NCBI GenBank assembly: GCA_027922465.2
Contig: BQMF02000021.1
Span: 992,001-1,056,000 of the forward strand
Reading direction: 5' to 3'
DNA length: 64,000 nt
From: Turritopsis dohrnii
Taxonomy: Eukaryota; Cnidaria; Hydrozoa; Anthoathecata; Oceaniidae
Position 1 is the stretch's first letter; each line of letters starts with the position of its first letter. The notes under the pieces are model-generated. The model was given only the letters and a program-made list of their open reading frames with translations. It did no database searches and was not told the DNA's origin. Below are positions 13,021 through 25,944 of the stretch, in pieces. Made by a program: the position numbers and the translations under genes.

Positions 13021-13280
13021 ATTAATTATATATTTCCCCGTAGGGTGAAATATATGTTAAAACCGGCAGTTTCCTTCTTCTCCTCCTCCTTCTTCTTCTT
13101 CTCCGTTCACTTTTATAGCTGCGGTTCGGTATTGAATTTTGGGCTAGCCAAAGTAGATAAGAATAGAGGCTAGTCTACAGCACGCCATTATTTTCAGTCA
13201 GTGCAGATGGGCAGTAGTGGAAGATTTTGGCTTTTTTCTGCTAGCTTTTGAAATGATTCAATAGATAAAACGTTGAATGA
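13021..13280 (+). repeat. Dispersed repeat with polypyrimidine tract, copy 1
   Basis: A run of CTTCTCCTCCTCC and TTCACTTTTATAGC, then GAATAGAGGCTAG, CAGTGCAG, GGGCAGTAGTGGAAG and GATAAAACGT, is found again in reverse orientation at about 32415-32665. The two copies share their order of motifs over about 250 bases, with frequent substitutions and small indels. The function is unknown; it is probably an old transposon family. Confidence 0.7.
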
Positions 13281-15553
13281 TGGAAATGAATTGTTTTAGC
13301 TCAGTGTTGTCTTAAAAAGCTTTGTAAAAACTTTTGAATGAACGTGTAAAAACCAGAAAAAATCGATATATCAATGATGTTTTGCTTTTGAGTTGATAAT
13401 TAATGTGTTATGATGATTGGTAATTAATTTGCTTCGAACAGCAAACCATTGAAACCATTGAAGTGGTTTCAATGTAAAGGTGAAAATTCATTATTAATAG
13501 CCAGGCTGCAGATTTATTTTATTTTACATCCTGATAGTTAGCTAGCCCAACAGAACTGGACTGGAAAGCATGATGTACAGCCCATCCACAAAGGAAACCC
13601 TTTTCATGTGGAAAACAACCAGTTCAACCAGTTTGTTCAAACAGCAAGTAAAAACGTGATGTCGCATATACAATAAGAAGTTCAGAAAACCAATGGCGTA
13701 TAATATTTTAAAACACAGGATTGAGAAACACATAATAACTTGAAAGAATCTGGTTGAGTGTGCTTCCCTGAATCGTCATTTAATCCAACAACAGAAACAT
13801 AGTTTACTATGGATGAATTCCACGGCCACGTATACTGTTTTGATATTGTATATCATATTTTATTTTACAAAATTTAATAATACTGTCAATTTTCCTGTAC
13901 GAACAACGAACGTAAATCAAAACACAATACAGATGACAGTCTGTAAATTAAATCAAGCCGGAACACAAACTTCTACTTTCAGCTTTGTAGTGATTTGGTT
14001 ATAGATATGTATTTTCACTGGTAGTGAAAGTTTATTGTTTTCCATTTGGGATTTATTTATATAAGGTCATTTTTACCACAAAATAAACAATGAGTGTGAA
14101 CATATTTTTTTGAACAGAAATGTTTATTCTGAATACTTGAATTTAGTTATATAAATTGTCACTTTAAGCCATCTTTTTTTTGAAAATAACTATTCTGTCC
14201 TAATTTGAAATGCTACACGTAATATTTGTTAGTAGAGATTTTGGTTGCTTTTGATGATAGTTATCAGGGGCGGATCTAGGATTTTTTAAGGGTTAGGCAA
14301 ATTTTTTTTGTTAAACACACATACGGGCGCAATCGATGAAATTTACGCCAATTTACACCCAATCTAATACATACTTTTCGAAGTGTAAAAATTATTAACT
14401 CGAATTGATTCGTCCTAACGTAAAGGGGTGTTATAATGCAAGCCTGTATTGTTGCACTAATGGAATAAGGGAAATAAACAAAAGAAAACTAATTGAGTAT
14501 GAATGGAATGTATTGAACTACGTTATGTAGGCCAAAATAATATTTTCTGCCAGGTTGGAGGTTAAGTAAATAACCAATAAATTACTTCATCTGTTATCTT
14601 CTTCATTTTCTTGATTGCTTGTACATGAACAGGAAGCATCCACCAAACGAAAACATACTTGTAATGAATCAAATAAATAAATTTTCAATCACCTATCATG
14701 ATAGATTGGAGCACTCAGATAAATACATGATATATACTTTATGATATTTTACTTCATATACATGATCTTTTATCCATGTACTTCGCAAGATGGTCAGATA
14801 GAAAGAAAAGAAAAGAAATTATGTTAAGAAATAGAGTAAAATGACCAAAATCAAAGTTAGAGACAAGCTCCTTGATCATATCCAGCAGCAAAATAAAAAC
14901 AAATTTCTGCACTATACGTTCATGAAATCAAATAGTATACCCTACCCTAAAAATGATCCATGGTTAAATAATTAATGTCAACCACATTATAGTAAAAGAT
15001 GGTGTTTACAGAAATCCCTGAGACAAGTCCAAGAACCTATATATATAAAACTACACAACAACAGATAAATTATGTACTGCTTCCTCTCTAATAAGAGCTA
15101 CAACATTTTTTCCAGAATTTAATGTAGCATAGGAAACAAAGAAGTCAAACTAAAACATTATGTAATTACCTTTTTCAAAAGAAGACATAACGTAGGTGGT
15201 TTTTATAAAATGAAAGAATAACTCCAAAGATGTTAAAGTGTTTCTGCATCCAAAATGATATTTCGAGGGATGATAGAATGCACAAAGTTGTTTCAGAAGT
15301 CTTATAGTTTTTGGAAATTCTGTTTCCTTGGGCAGATATTTTGATTTAAAAATCATGAAATGATACAATAGATAATTATGTAATAAGATTTTTATTCTTT
15401 CTTTATGTGTATAAACTCTCAATATATTATAACTTCATTTTCTTATCACTCACTCAGAGTGAAAGCCCTTTCTCTCTATAGTAAATTAGAAAGATATATA
15501 GTATTAATGATAACTTGCGATGAGAAAGTTAACCTATATACTATCTTATTATA

Positions 15554-15718
15554 CAGTGGCGGATCTAGAGGTATGTCGAAATTTGTGTAGGAGAGTGTTA
15601 GCAATCTAACCATAAAGGAAAAGCGTCCAAATAATCCCATTGGAAATATAAATTGAATTCACAAATTATGTTAATGCTCTCATACACAAATTTCGACATA
15701 CCTCTAGATCCACCACTG
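15554..15718. mobile_element. Nested hAT-like MITE, copy 3
   Basis: 165 bases with inverted ends CAGTGGCGGATCTAGAGG and CTCTAGATCCACCACTG. It is the same family as the 9.7- and 10.0-kb copies but in opposite orientation. The flanks TTATA and TTACA match at four of five positions, an eroded 5-bp target duplication. Confidence 0.75.
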
Positions 15719-16514
15719 TTACATATCATAAAATATATGCATTGCATTAAGTGAATGTAAGATTTTAAAAATTAAATACATATCTCAGAAACTGGGAGTA
15801 AGTAATACTAACAAGAGGCTTTTTGATCTCTATCATATTGGTTCATATCATTTTGGAAACAGGATCCTTTTAAAGTTCTTTAATTCAAAACCAGACAGTC
15901 ATCTCGAACCAAGAAAAATTATATACTGAACTGTACAAATAAGTTACCAGGTTGAGATACTGGTGCTAAAAAAACCATGCAGCTGCCTACGCAAAACAAC
16001 TCAGAAAAATAACAATGACTTTGTGTATTATAAACTCAGTCATTCAAACGTAACTCCATAACATTTTTACAGATGTATTTTTGGTTAACAGAAACAGATA
16101 CCAAAAATATTTATATACATCATTAATCAATAAAGAAAAGGCTTCGGTTCAGTTGACACAAACAAACTTATTATACATAGCTGAGCTAATAATTAACTGT
16201 CGTCATACTTATGGTCAACGAATTATGGTGCTAATGATCCATGCTAATCATTTATATTACATAAAATAAAACACTTGCTTTAAAGCAGCCACAATCTTTT
16301 CATTTCGCATAAGCAAAAGAAGAGACATGACTCGAAAAAAATGCTTTTCCTAGATTTTGAAGTCTGTTTTCAACAGATGTATTAAGTGAATTCAAAATTT
16401 CCTAATTAATACTTCATTATTGCTATCAAAAGCTGCAACGATGTTTTCTAGCGAATCCATGTTGAACTGGGTCTAATTCGAAGGTCTCCCACGTCGTTTT
16501 GTGCAGATTTGGTG

Positions 16515-16677
16515 ACCATTCATTCAATAAAAGTGTGTAAACCCATGGTTGTACCTTAGGCAAATTTTCTTCTGGTTCATTCAATAAAGTGTTAACCCAT
16601 GGTTGTACCTTAGGCAAATTTTCTTCCAGTTCATTCATTAAAGTGTGTAAACCCGGGGCTCCTTAGGCAAATTTTCT
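16515..16677. repeat. Tandem repeat of about 60 bases, nearly three units
   Basis: TTCATTCAATAAAGTG, AACCCATGGTTGTACC and TTAGGCAAATTTTCTTC recur in order three times, the last unit with CCCGGGGC in place of CCATGG. The unit includes the TTAGGCAAA word that is also found at the element's ends, so it may represent subterminal transposase-binding repeats. Confidence 0.65.
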
Positions 16678-17001
16678 TCGCCTAGGTGAGCGTTAGGCAC
16701 TAGTCTGTGTTGTCAATGTAACTATGAGAAGTCGTTTTCCGGGCAGAATCAATACCTATAAACTCAAGCTGTAAAAAACATTAATTTGTAACATCATGGC
16801 GCGCGCCGCGCCTCGCCGGAGAATAATCCTATTTGCGAAAAAGAAAGGATATCGGATTGATGCGGGAATCTCTTGATATTTTCGATTATTTTCTGATTAT
16901 TGTAATACAATACCTTTTTCAATTTGTGAAAAACATTATTTAACTGATTTTGGGTTAGGCATTTGCCTAAGTTGCCTAACCCTGGATCCGCCCCTGGTTA
17001 T

Positions 17002-18416
17002 TTGCTTATATTACCCGAAAGGTTTAGGTTTAACAATTTTCTTTTCTTTTTTGTACAGAAAACCTGTATACAAATTTGATTGTATAGTGTTGTGAGATCA
17101 TACATATTATATTATGATGAAATTGTCTTACACATTGATGGCATTGTTGATATGCAGTTGCTTAAGCGGAAATATTTAGTCGCATTTAGGTCTTATAATT
17201 TTTAGCTATGTGTCCATAGTAACTTCTCAGTCAACTCCTCAGCAAAGAATTTTAAGAGAAACCTTATCATTTAACCATGAACAACTTCATTTCAGAATAA
17301 GGGGTCAGTTACACGTAGGCGGGATGAAAACTGCCCTGGGGCGAAACTTCAGCCCGGGGTAAATACTTGTTACAATACATGCAGGTTAAAAACCAGGATG
17401 AAATTCAGCATAAAAAGGTGAGTTGTGCACATTTTTAACCTGGTTTGAAAGCAATTTTGTGCATAGATGTCAAAATCATGCTCAAATTGCCCCGGGGTGA
17501 ATTTCACCCTTGTCTTATGAACAGGGGTGAAATAAGCCCTGGGGTTGTGTTTCACTCCGGCTATAACGTAATTATTTAATGATACATTTTTCTCATGGTT
17601 ATCAATGTACACACAATAATTGATAAAATGTTTGCAACTTTGGGGAAATATATAGTCGCATTTTTGCGAATCTTGTTTGAATCGTTAAAATGGAAACAAG
17701 AACAAACTAGTAGCAAAGGTGTTTCGAAAAAAATGTTTTTTATTTTACTGGAAGTTCCATAAAGAACAAACAAAGTGAGACTGAAATGTGAAACTGTTCT
17801 TCAAGCCAAGAACAAAATAAGAGAAATTTTGGCTGAAAAAGGTTCAAAACATAAGAACAACCAACCTCAGGCCATGTTGTACACTGATTCTATAAAAAAA
17901 TCCTGTAATACACATATTCGCAGTTGTTATTATCGAATACAAAACACTTTGATATTCATCATTTGCTTAGGTCACGTTTATTTATATATATATATACATA
18001 TAAGTACTTACAATTTTATAAATAGTTTCCTTGTTGCATATAGTGCATACTACTGGCAGAACATGACTGGACTCTTTCTTGACACCAGCATAGCAACTGA
18101 ACTGATGGGGTTTTTCATCATTGATGAGAATGATGCTTACATGCATATGTAAAAAACTTAAAGAATTACTTTAGTAAACAAAACAGTCAAAACAAAGATC
18201 AAGAAGGCAAGCCTTATCAATTATATGATTTGTTTCGTTCATTCTCCCCTTCCTTTTTTGTGCACAAATAAGTCAATCAAATGAAATATGGCTTTCACAC
18301 AAATGGTTTTTGAGGCTCAGAGTCATACTCTGTCCACTCTTTGCGGCATTCTGTTACTCGCTTTAGGGCTTTTATTGTAAATTTAAATTAATGAGCCAAA
18401 CAACGATAACAGTTGG
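17002..18416. other. Gene-free, with a GC-rich repeat fragment at 17300-17560
   Basis: Within 17330-17560 the words CCCTGGGGC, GCCCGGGG, CCCCGGGGTGAA and CCCTGGGG alternate with GTGAAA, unlike the AT-rich surroundings, which suggests a transposon fragment. An ORF at 17775-18152 shows no recognisable domain, and I do not support it as a gene. Confidence 0.45.
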
Positions 18417-18421
18417 TGTTA

Positions 18422-19246
18422 CCAGAGATATGTAAAAAAGAAAGATAAACAACTCACTGTTTCTCGTAAAAGCTATCCGTGTCCCTTTTTCTGGTGTGGG
18501 TATTGTTTCGCGCGAATATTTTAAACATATAATTAATTCTAATTGTTAAAATTCTAAATGTTCATTGGTTGAAAATTAAAATTATACTAATAATCATTGC
18601 ATAATTTTCATAATTTTTCCTAGTTGCGCATATTTCAATATTTCATAAAGCTTTTGTTCACCGAACATGCCGAACTATAGACGAGTACATTAATTATGAA
18701 GAATATTTCATCTGTAAACACCGAATTTTAGGTCTAACTTTTCTCAAAATATCTCGTTTTAAAACGAATGTTGAATAATCTTAACCAAACAAACTGATAA
18801 ATAAAAGCATACCTTAAGTGTTATTAGCCAGACTTGCATCAGACTTCAGTACTTTTTTTGAAAAATTGATTTCAATGAGAGTCACTTATTTTTACGAGAA
18901 AATTTACCAGTATATGACTTATTGGTTTTTTCTTTTTCTAAAATGATAATCTTTTTTACAAACATTAAGAAAAATGAAGAGTATATGTGTGAGATTAAGA
19001 TTCGCCTGTAAAATATCAAAATCTCTCAGGATATATTTATGAAAGACAAATCAACAACAACCTAAATTGTTGGTAACACTCGTTATATATCTTAATCTTT
19101 CTAAAATTTAATTATTCTCAAAAAAAAGAGTCTGGATCTGGGGACACGGATGGCGTTGTATAGAAGCGCGAAACAAAAAGATTAACAATAAGCTGTCAAT
19201 CAAGTTCAAACGAGTTGTTTATCTTTCTTTTTTTACATATCTCTGG
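18422..19246. mobile_element. Inverted-repeat (MITE/foldback) element, TSD TGTTA
   Basis: The left end CCAGAGATATGTAAAAAAG and the right end CTTTTTTTACATATCTCTGG are inverted, and GAGTTGTTTATC follows in both arms. TGTTA lies immediately outside each end (18417-18421, 19247-19251). No coding sequence is present. Confidence 0.75.
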
Positions 19247-19937
19247 TGTTACAGAACATAAAGCAGAAGGCCATTTAGCTAATGTCATTGTTTACGAAAA
19301 ATTTTCGCCATTTTGCATTTCCCTGAACGAGCTAGGCTATTCCGCAGTATGACAATGTTCGGCAAAGTAATTATGGAGGTATTACATCACCCTTGCTGTT
19401 AAAAAGGCGGCATCGGAAGTGAACGATAAGAAAGTGAAGAAGTAACACATTTTGTCAAAATTTAAGGAAACTGCGGGTTTTGGGCTTTGGTAACATTTAA
19501 AATCGTGATCAGCATTCTCGAAAGTACTAAAATAAATCAAGATACACTTGTCCCGAGATTTGGGGTACGAACCGAAACGTTTAGGTCTCTTGACCCACGG
19601 CCTACAGTGTAGTAAAAATAGTAGCATTATGTATATACGGTCACTGATTTTTTTGGTCTTTAAAAAATGGAAAAACTCATTAAGATTTTAACGATCAATC
19701 CTACAAAAATTACATCACGAGAAAGACCAAAAATAGGAATTCCATCGATATAGAAATGAATTGGATATTTTCTTCAAAAATGCGATGAAAATTTTTGGCG
19801 CAAAAGTTTTGAAACACACTGTATTTTTCTTAATGTTTATAAAAAAGATTTTAGAAAAAGGAACAAACATTAACTCATATGCTGGTAACTTTTCTAGCAA
19901 AAAGAAGTCACTCTTAATAAAGTCATGTTGTTTTTAA

Positions 19938-20273
19938 AAGAGATATTTTGAGATAAGTTAGATATTTAATTCGGTGTTTACAGATAAAACATTCGTCATA
20001 ATTAATGTACTCGTCTATAGTTCAGCGATGAAGCGGTGAACAAGAGCTTTATGAAATATTAGAATATGCGAAACTAGAAAAAGTTATGCAAATTATGGAA
20101 TGAATATTCGGTATAATTTTAACTTTCAACCAATGAATATTTAGAATTCTAACAATTAGAATTAGTTATATTCAAATATTCAAGCCAAACATTACTTACA
20201 CCAGAAAAAGGAGTACGGATAGCTTTTATGAGAGACAGTGAGTTGTTTATTTTTCTTTTTTACACATCTCTGG
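19938..20273. repeat. Reverse-complement copy of the left arm of the 18.4-kb element
   Basis: Read on the minus strand, this block reproduces the first about 340 bases of the element at 18422 (CCAGAGATGTG, AACAACTCACTG, then CCGAATATTC and the CTATAGACGAGTACATTAAT stretch). No matching target duplication is seen at its outer end, so it is a partial second copy that makes a large inverted repeat with the first. Confidence 0.75.
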
Positions 20274-20322
20274 TCCCATTCCGGATTGGTAAATAACCAT
20301 ATTTCATTGGTTATTTTTAATA

Positions 20323-20352
20323 GGTTAGGGTCAGGGTCAGGGTTAGGGTTAG
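20323..20352 (+). repeat. Short interstitial telomere-like repeat
   Basis: GGTTAGGGTCAGGGTCAGGG is followed by GTTAGGGTTAGG, about five imperfect TTAGGG units. It is too short to be an old chromosome end; it may mark a repaired break. Confidence 0.6.
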
Positions 20353-20956
20353 GCTAAGTTGCATTTATTCGAACTAATCTAATAAATCAATGAAATCTGA
20401 ACTTTCTACTTCCATTCAGAACAAAATGAAAAGAAAACTTTTCTGTTCACGTAGTGTCTACGTATGTTCAGTTGCTTTTCTTTTCCTGTCCGTTCTTACA
20501 CGAAATGGGGAAAGTTTATGAATGTTTATGTAAATCTCACAGAATTACTTAATACATTGCATGACGGTAGCTTTATGATTATATTATGGAGAAAACTGTC
20601 GAATACATTTTGGACTCCCTATACTATCTAGTCAGACATTGTTTACAGAAATATCACTTAAATCAGTCATAATTAAATTCTACTTCATTACAATACATAG
20701 AAAATGTCGCATATTAATTTAAAATTTGCCGCTACTTAAAATTCCGAGTTTTTTAATGCCTTTAATAGAAACATCACTTTACACCTGATTCGTACGTTAC
20801 GTTGATTAAAATGCGCTTTAAAAAGCGAGAGATTCACGAAATTGGAGCACCAAATTTATAAGATGAAACGTTAATAAAGGTTTCCAAGAATCTCTTCTTT
20901 AATTTCTAGGATCTATTTAAATAACCACACTGTTTCAGTAAGCTACTCTTGGTTTT

Positions 20957-23900
20957 CTAGCGCAATAGCCAAGCTTTTGTTTGTAAAGTATCTGGGTGAC
21001 AACGCCCAAGAATTTTTTCTTGCACTTCCAGGACCTCTTTATATAACGATATTTCTTCCGTCAGCTTTCCTTGGTTGACGTCAGATTTCATCGCGACAAG
21101 ACGTGTTTGTGGAGCAGGAGAAAGCAGGAGAAAGTCTTCCTGACACAACATAAAACCCGACACTTATAAGAAGTAACGAAAGAAAACAAAACTGACAATA
21201 AGATGTAACAAAAGAAAACCAACACTAAGAAGTAACGAAAGAAAACCGACACTAAGAAGTAACGAAAGAAAACCGACACAAAGAAGTAACGAAAGAAAAG
21301 CGACACTAAGAAGTGCGAATGAAAACCGACACAAAGAAGTAACATAAGAAAAACGACACTGAGAAGTAACGAAAGAAAACCGGCACTAAGAAGTAACGAA
21401 AGAAAACCGACACTAAGAAGTAACGAAAGAAAACCGACACAAAGAAGTAACGAAAGAAAACCGACACTAAGAAGTACGAATGAAAACCGACACAAAGAAG
21501 TAACATAAGAAAAACGACACTAAGAAGTAACGAAAGAAAACCGACACTAAGAAGTAACGAAAGAAAACCGACACAAAGAAGTAACGAAAGAAAACCGACA
21601 CTAAGAAGTAACGAAAGAAAACCGACACAAAGAAGTAACGAAAGAAAACCGACACTAAGAAGTAATGAAAGAAAACCGACACTAAGAAGTAACGAAAGAA
21701 AACCGACACAAAGAATAGTAACGAAAGAATAACGACATCAAGAAGTAATGAAAGAAAACCACCACTAAGAAGTAACGAAAGAAAACCAACATAACAAGTA
21801 ACGAAAGAAAACCGACACTAAGAAGTAACGAAAGAAAACCGACACAAAGAAGTAACGAAAGTACACCACCACTAAGAAGTAACGAAAGAAAAACGACACT
21901 AAGAAGTAACGAAAAAAATAACTGACAATAAGATGAAACAAAAGAAACCGACACTAAGAAGTAACGAAAGAAAACCGACACAAAGAAGTAACGAAAGAAA
22001 ACCGACACTAAGAAGTAACGAAAGAAAACCGACACAAAGAAGTAACGAAAGAAAACCGACACTAAGAAGTAACGAAAGAAAACCGACATAAAGTAGTAAC
22101 GAAAATAACCGACAGTAAGAAGTAATGAAAAAAAAAACGACAATAAGAAGTAACAAAAGAAAACCGACACTATGGAGCTCTAGAAGCTTAAGTTAGGACT
22201 TATAATTACGAGCGATTCATAGAGGCACTAATGGGTTTGCGAATCTGTATTTCCTGAATAATGAATAATAATACAGTAGCCACGTTCATTTGTGTGACTA
22301 AAGTTTCCGGGTGAGCGCATCCAAGACTATTTTCTTGCATTTGGAGGACCTCTTTACTTAACGACATTGCCTCAGTAAACTTCCCTTTGCTTCCTAATGC
22401 GAAAGTCATGTTCATTTTTTTGAATAAAATATACGGGTGAGCACATCCAAGAACGTTTTCTTGAACTTCCAGGACTTGTTTATGTAACGACATTACTTCA
22501 GTCAGCATCCCTTGATTTATTAATACAACAACCATGTTTATTTTTGTGACTAAAGTTTTCGGGTGAGCATATCCAAGAACGTTTTCTTGCAGTTGCAGGA
22601 GCTCATTACATAACGACATTGTTTCAGTCAACTTTCCTTGATTTTGTAATGCAACAGCCACGTTCATTTTTGTAAGGTATCCGGTTGAGCAGATCCAAGA
22701 AGATTTTCTTGAATTTCCAAGACTTGTTTATATAACGACATTGCTTCAGTCAGCTCCCCTTGCATTTGTAATACACCAGCCATGTTCATTTTTTGTGGCT
22801 ATTGTTTTCGGGTGAGCACATCCAAGAACGTTTTCTTGCATTTGCAGAACCTCCTTATATAACGGCTTTGCTTCAGTCAACTTCCCTTGATTTTGTAATA
22901 CATCAGCCATGTTCAGTTTTGTTACTAAATTATCCGGGTGATGGCATCCAAGAACGCTCATTTGTATTCTGTGAACATCTTCAAAAATCAATCTAGCTTT
23001 TCCATATTGGGCATGATTTAGCTGCGCTACTTCTAGTTCACTTTTTCGCTTTAATTGCTATGGGATGTGATTTCATTTGAAATATGATCATTTGTTGGTT
23101 CATTGATTGCAGAATAGACAATGATGCGGATAGTTTTCCACTTAACCGTAATATCCTCAAGTATTCGATTTGAATGTTTGCAATCACCGGATTTTCGTCA
23201 CCATAGCAGGTTAACGTACTTTCGTATAATCTTTGAACTTTTTCCAATCCTAGTTTATAGTTGCCTTGGTATACGTATACACTGATTAGACAAAGTTGTA
23301 GCTCCCTCGTCTTACTCTCCATATTTATATAGATTCTATAATCGGATCTAATTGCTTCGTAGAACCAGTGCACAATGCATGTCGGATTTTAAAAACTTTG
23401 AATTTTAATTGACGGGAACTGGAAAGATCTGGGCAATCAAATATAGGATTGTTTATGATAGCATTAAGTCTATCAAGCTTTTGGTCCAATAAGGAGATAC
23501 CATATAAATTTAATATTTTTGTATGTATATCTACATTAAATGTTTGCATATCATCTTGATTTATAAGCATTTCAAGGATTTGCTGACAATCCTTGTAATT
23601 CCCATTTTTTGTGGAACGATTTGGCCCTCAAGTAATCCAAACAAACCAATTCTTTGGGTAAGAACGTTACATTTCTTACAAATCCATGCAAAAGATCAAC
23701 TGCACTTGTAGACTACCCACGGTTGAATAGCGCCAACACTGAGTTTTTCATAAAATCCAGGATTTCATTGTCGGGTTTTATTGTAATAACATTTGTTGTG
23801 AAGCACCGGTAAGTATGATTTAAACAGATATCTCCAAAGTTGAAGTTCTTTCTGTTTTCACTTTCTTTGATGAACTGTTTACAAATGTTTAATACATCAC

Positions 23901-25373
23901 TGGTCGCTCTTTCCTTCTCTTGTGTTGAAATTGAATTCAATCGTACCATTTGCAGCAATGAATGAATTGATATTAAATTATTTTCGTCAACTTGAATTAA
24001 AGAATACGCAGCCAAACTGGATAATGCGTCCAGTAATGGTTTTGTTCCAACGTCAGTTACCTTTCTGAGAAAATCCCTACTAATGGATTTCCCGTCTATT
24101 AGCGCTATTATGTTGATTATCCGAACAGTCGTTGCATGCGCACTTGTTTCATTGAAAGCCATCATAGACGATGTATATATTGATTTATTCGTGTTTATGT
24201 CATAGCCCGAGCTCTCTTTCAACATTTCGTTACTGTATCCGTTAAAGAGATCGAGGTACTCAGCTACAGAAATCTTTTTGTTCTTGATATAGGATAGTGC
24301 GATCTGGATGCCTAACGGCAAACCTCTGGTGAGCGCAACTAACTTATCCAGCGATACTAGTTTTTCTCTTTTCAGTTCACACTGCAAAATTTGCATAATC
24401 GCATCCTTTGATAGAGGAGGTAAATTTTGAAATTCGAAGTGATTCCCCCAGTTTATGAACTGACTCGTTATCAGCACATCGCCCTTGTAATCTTTCTTTT
24501 GGGGAAGAAAGTTTTGTATTTCTCCCAAATTCCTTGCATTTTCAAAGATAAGCAAGTGTTTTTTGTCAGATAGGAATGCGTAAACACGTTTGACAGTGAT
24601 GTTTAAATCGAAGGTAATGCCGTTTACGTCTACGCAAGACAGGCCGATTTCTTGGGCAATGTCGAAAAAACATTTCTCCATCGTAGTTTCACTTTCGGCA
24701 TTTCAGGTTTCCTTCATAGTAAATTTTATATTGCTCATAGTAAACACGAGCCAGTTCCGATTTTCCAACTCCAGAAAGACCGAATACTACCACTTTATTA
24801 CTGCTTCCACTAGTAAATTTTTGATGAATCAGCAAAATATCGTCTTTTCTCCAGGAAAAATTATGAATTACGTCTCTTAAGCCATACTCAATCCTTGCAC
24901 AGTCATTGTAAATTGGTCGGTTGAGTATTCGATCGAGATCATTCTTTTGGCATCCCAACCCAAGTAAACAACTAGAAAATGTTGTCTCGAAAATCAATTT
25001 CATCCATGGTTAGGCCATGGTGGCTTTGTTCATTACGAAGCTTTTTCAGATTCTCGATTAACACTTCGTGCTTTTTCGTAATTTTGCAGCAATTGCGGAT
25101 AATAATAATGATCAAGCTTATATCTAAACTTGAAGAATCTGTCTCCTTAGTTGCTGGGAACAATTGGTTCCACTGTTCTGTGCCAATGATTTTTTTCTTC
25201 CGAAGATCCTTAAATTTTGCATTGAAGCTGTCCAAAAATATGTTAAACTTTTTGGGATCTTTTGGAACTGCATATGCTCCGTGAAGTAATTCGACCTGCG
25301 TTTTCAAACCAAAGTACTTAAGCAATTCCAACTTTTTATGTTTCTTGTGTTGTTCATCGAATGAGCTTTTTAT
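20957..25373 (-). pseudogene. NLR-like receptor: DZIP3/HEPN - NB-ARC - TPR, frameshifted
   Basis: Read from high to low coordinates. First comes an exon (acceptor CAG just above 25373) coding a DZIP3-like HEPN domain with IIGTEQWNQLFP and LRNEQSHHGL. It is followed by LLGLGCQKNDLDRILNRPIY, the P-loop VFGLSGVGKSELA (about 24760), a kinase-2-like HLLIFENA, and the GLPL motif (LTRGLPLGIQIAL). Then come kinesin-light-chain-type TPRs of 42 residues (ALQNQGKLTE..LGCAHPKTL). Such proteins are cytosolic oligomerising sensors abundant in cnidarians. The frame changes near 24990, 24700, 23710, 23590, 23350, 22760 and 22680, far too many for assembly noise alone, and the TPR array is split by a 1-kb satellite at about 21140-22170, with a TPR remnant at 20957-21125. 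I call it a pseudogene, though a partly expressed allele cannot be excluded. Confidence 0.8.
21140..22170. repeat. 27-bp minisatellite inside the TPR region
   Basis: About 38 tandem copies of a monomer of the form AAGAAGTAACGAAAGAAAAC plus CGACACT. Neighbouring monomers alternate between CACTAAG and CACAAAG, giving a 54-bp higher-order unit over long stretches. As 27 is divisible by three, it stays open on the minus strand and creates long artificial ORFs rich in FFRYFLVSV; these are not genes. Confidence 0.9.
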
Positions 25374-25890
25374 CTGAAGAAAATACACGGAAATTTGAAA
25401 GCTGCACAACAGCCTCGATCACATGTTAAACGCCAGGAAGATTGTGGCGTCTGACATGAAACATAGGAAGGAGGAAGATGAAAAAGTTGTAGGATGACTT
25501 AGGGTGAGCCTTAAGTCATAAAGAAATCGAATTTGCTATATACAGTGGACCCTTGCTAATTCGTACCCTGCATATGTCGAATTATTACTAAGTCAAACTG
25601 ACTTTCGGTTCATCATGAATTTTCGTTATAAATTCAGGCTAAAATCCCCTGAAGTTGTATCCTGGATAAGTAGGACAATTCACTTACTCGTACCATTTTT
25701 TGGGCCTACTCGACTAAAAACACTGCGTAACTAGGACTTTTACTTCGAAGTAGTAAGATTTGAAATATTTCCAAGTTGCATAATTTGAAACTTCGAAAAG
25801 TCGAATGCGCAGTCAGTCGCCTGTCAACTCCAAAAACAAGTAAATGTTTTTGTGATGAAAATCAGGATGAAAATTACGAGTCATAGAGGG
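25374..25890. other. Upstream flank of the NLR pseudogene
   Basis: The acceptor-like sequence TATTTTCTTCAG (minus strand, just above 25373) implies that a 5' exon once lay in or beyond this interval. I could not identify it. A stretch at about 25555-25830 contains several GTCGAAT and TTCGAAG words but no clear repeat. Confidence 0.4.
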
Positions 25891-25944
25891 TCTTTCTACG
25901 GAAGCCCATTAGGGACATTGTAGCAATATTTTTCCATAGATGTT

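Larger units (their letters stand above)
14265..16996. mobile_element. Non-autonomous hAT-like element of 2.7 kb
   Basis: The ends are inverted: CAGGGGCGGATCTAGG at the left and GGATCCGCCCCTG at the right, each followed inward by a TTAGGCAAA-type subterminal repeat. GTTAT occurs directly outside both ends (14260-14264 and 16997-17001), a 5-bp target duplication. The TIR resembles that of the small MITEs in this window (CAGTGGCGG), so both are probably hAT5-like. No transposase ORF is present inside. The interior holds a nested MITE (15554-15718) and a tandem repeat (about 16515-16677). Confidence 0.75.

Noticed and set aside
17775..18152. 125-residue ORF
   Set aside because: No recognisable domain, ends in low-complexity AT sequence, no splice or repeat context to support it.
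20323..20352. Telomere at this position
   Set aside because: Only about five imperfect TTAGGG units inside ordinary sequence on both sides.
21088..22170. Several minus-strand ORFs rich in FFRYFLVSV that look like membrane proteins
   Set aside because: They are translations of the 27-bp satellite in all three minus frames. Open frames follow from the monomer having no stop codon.
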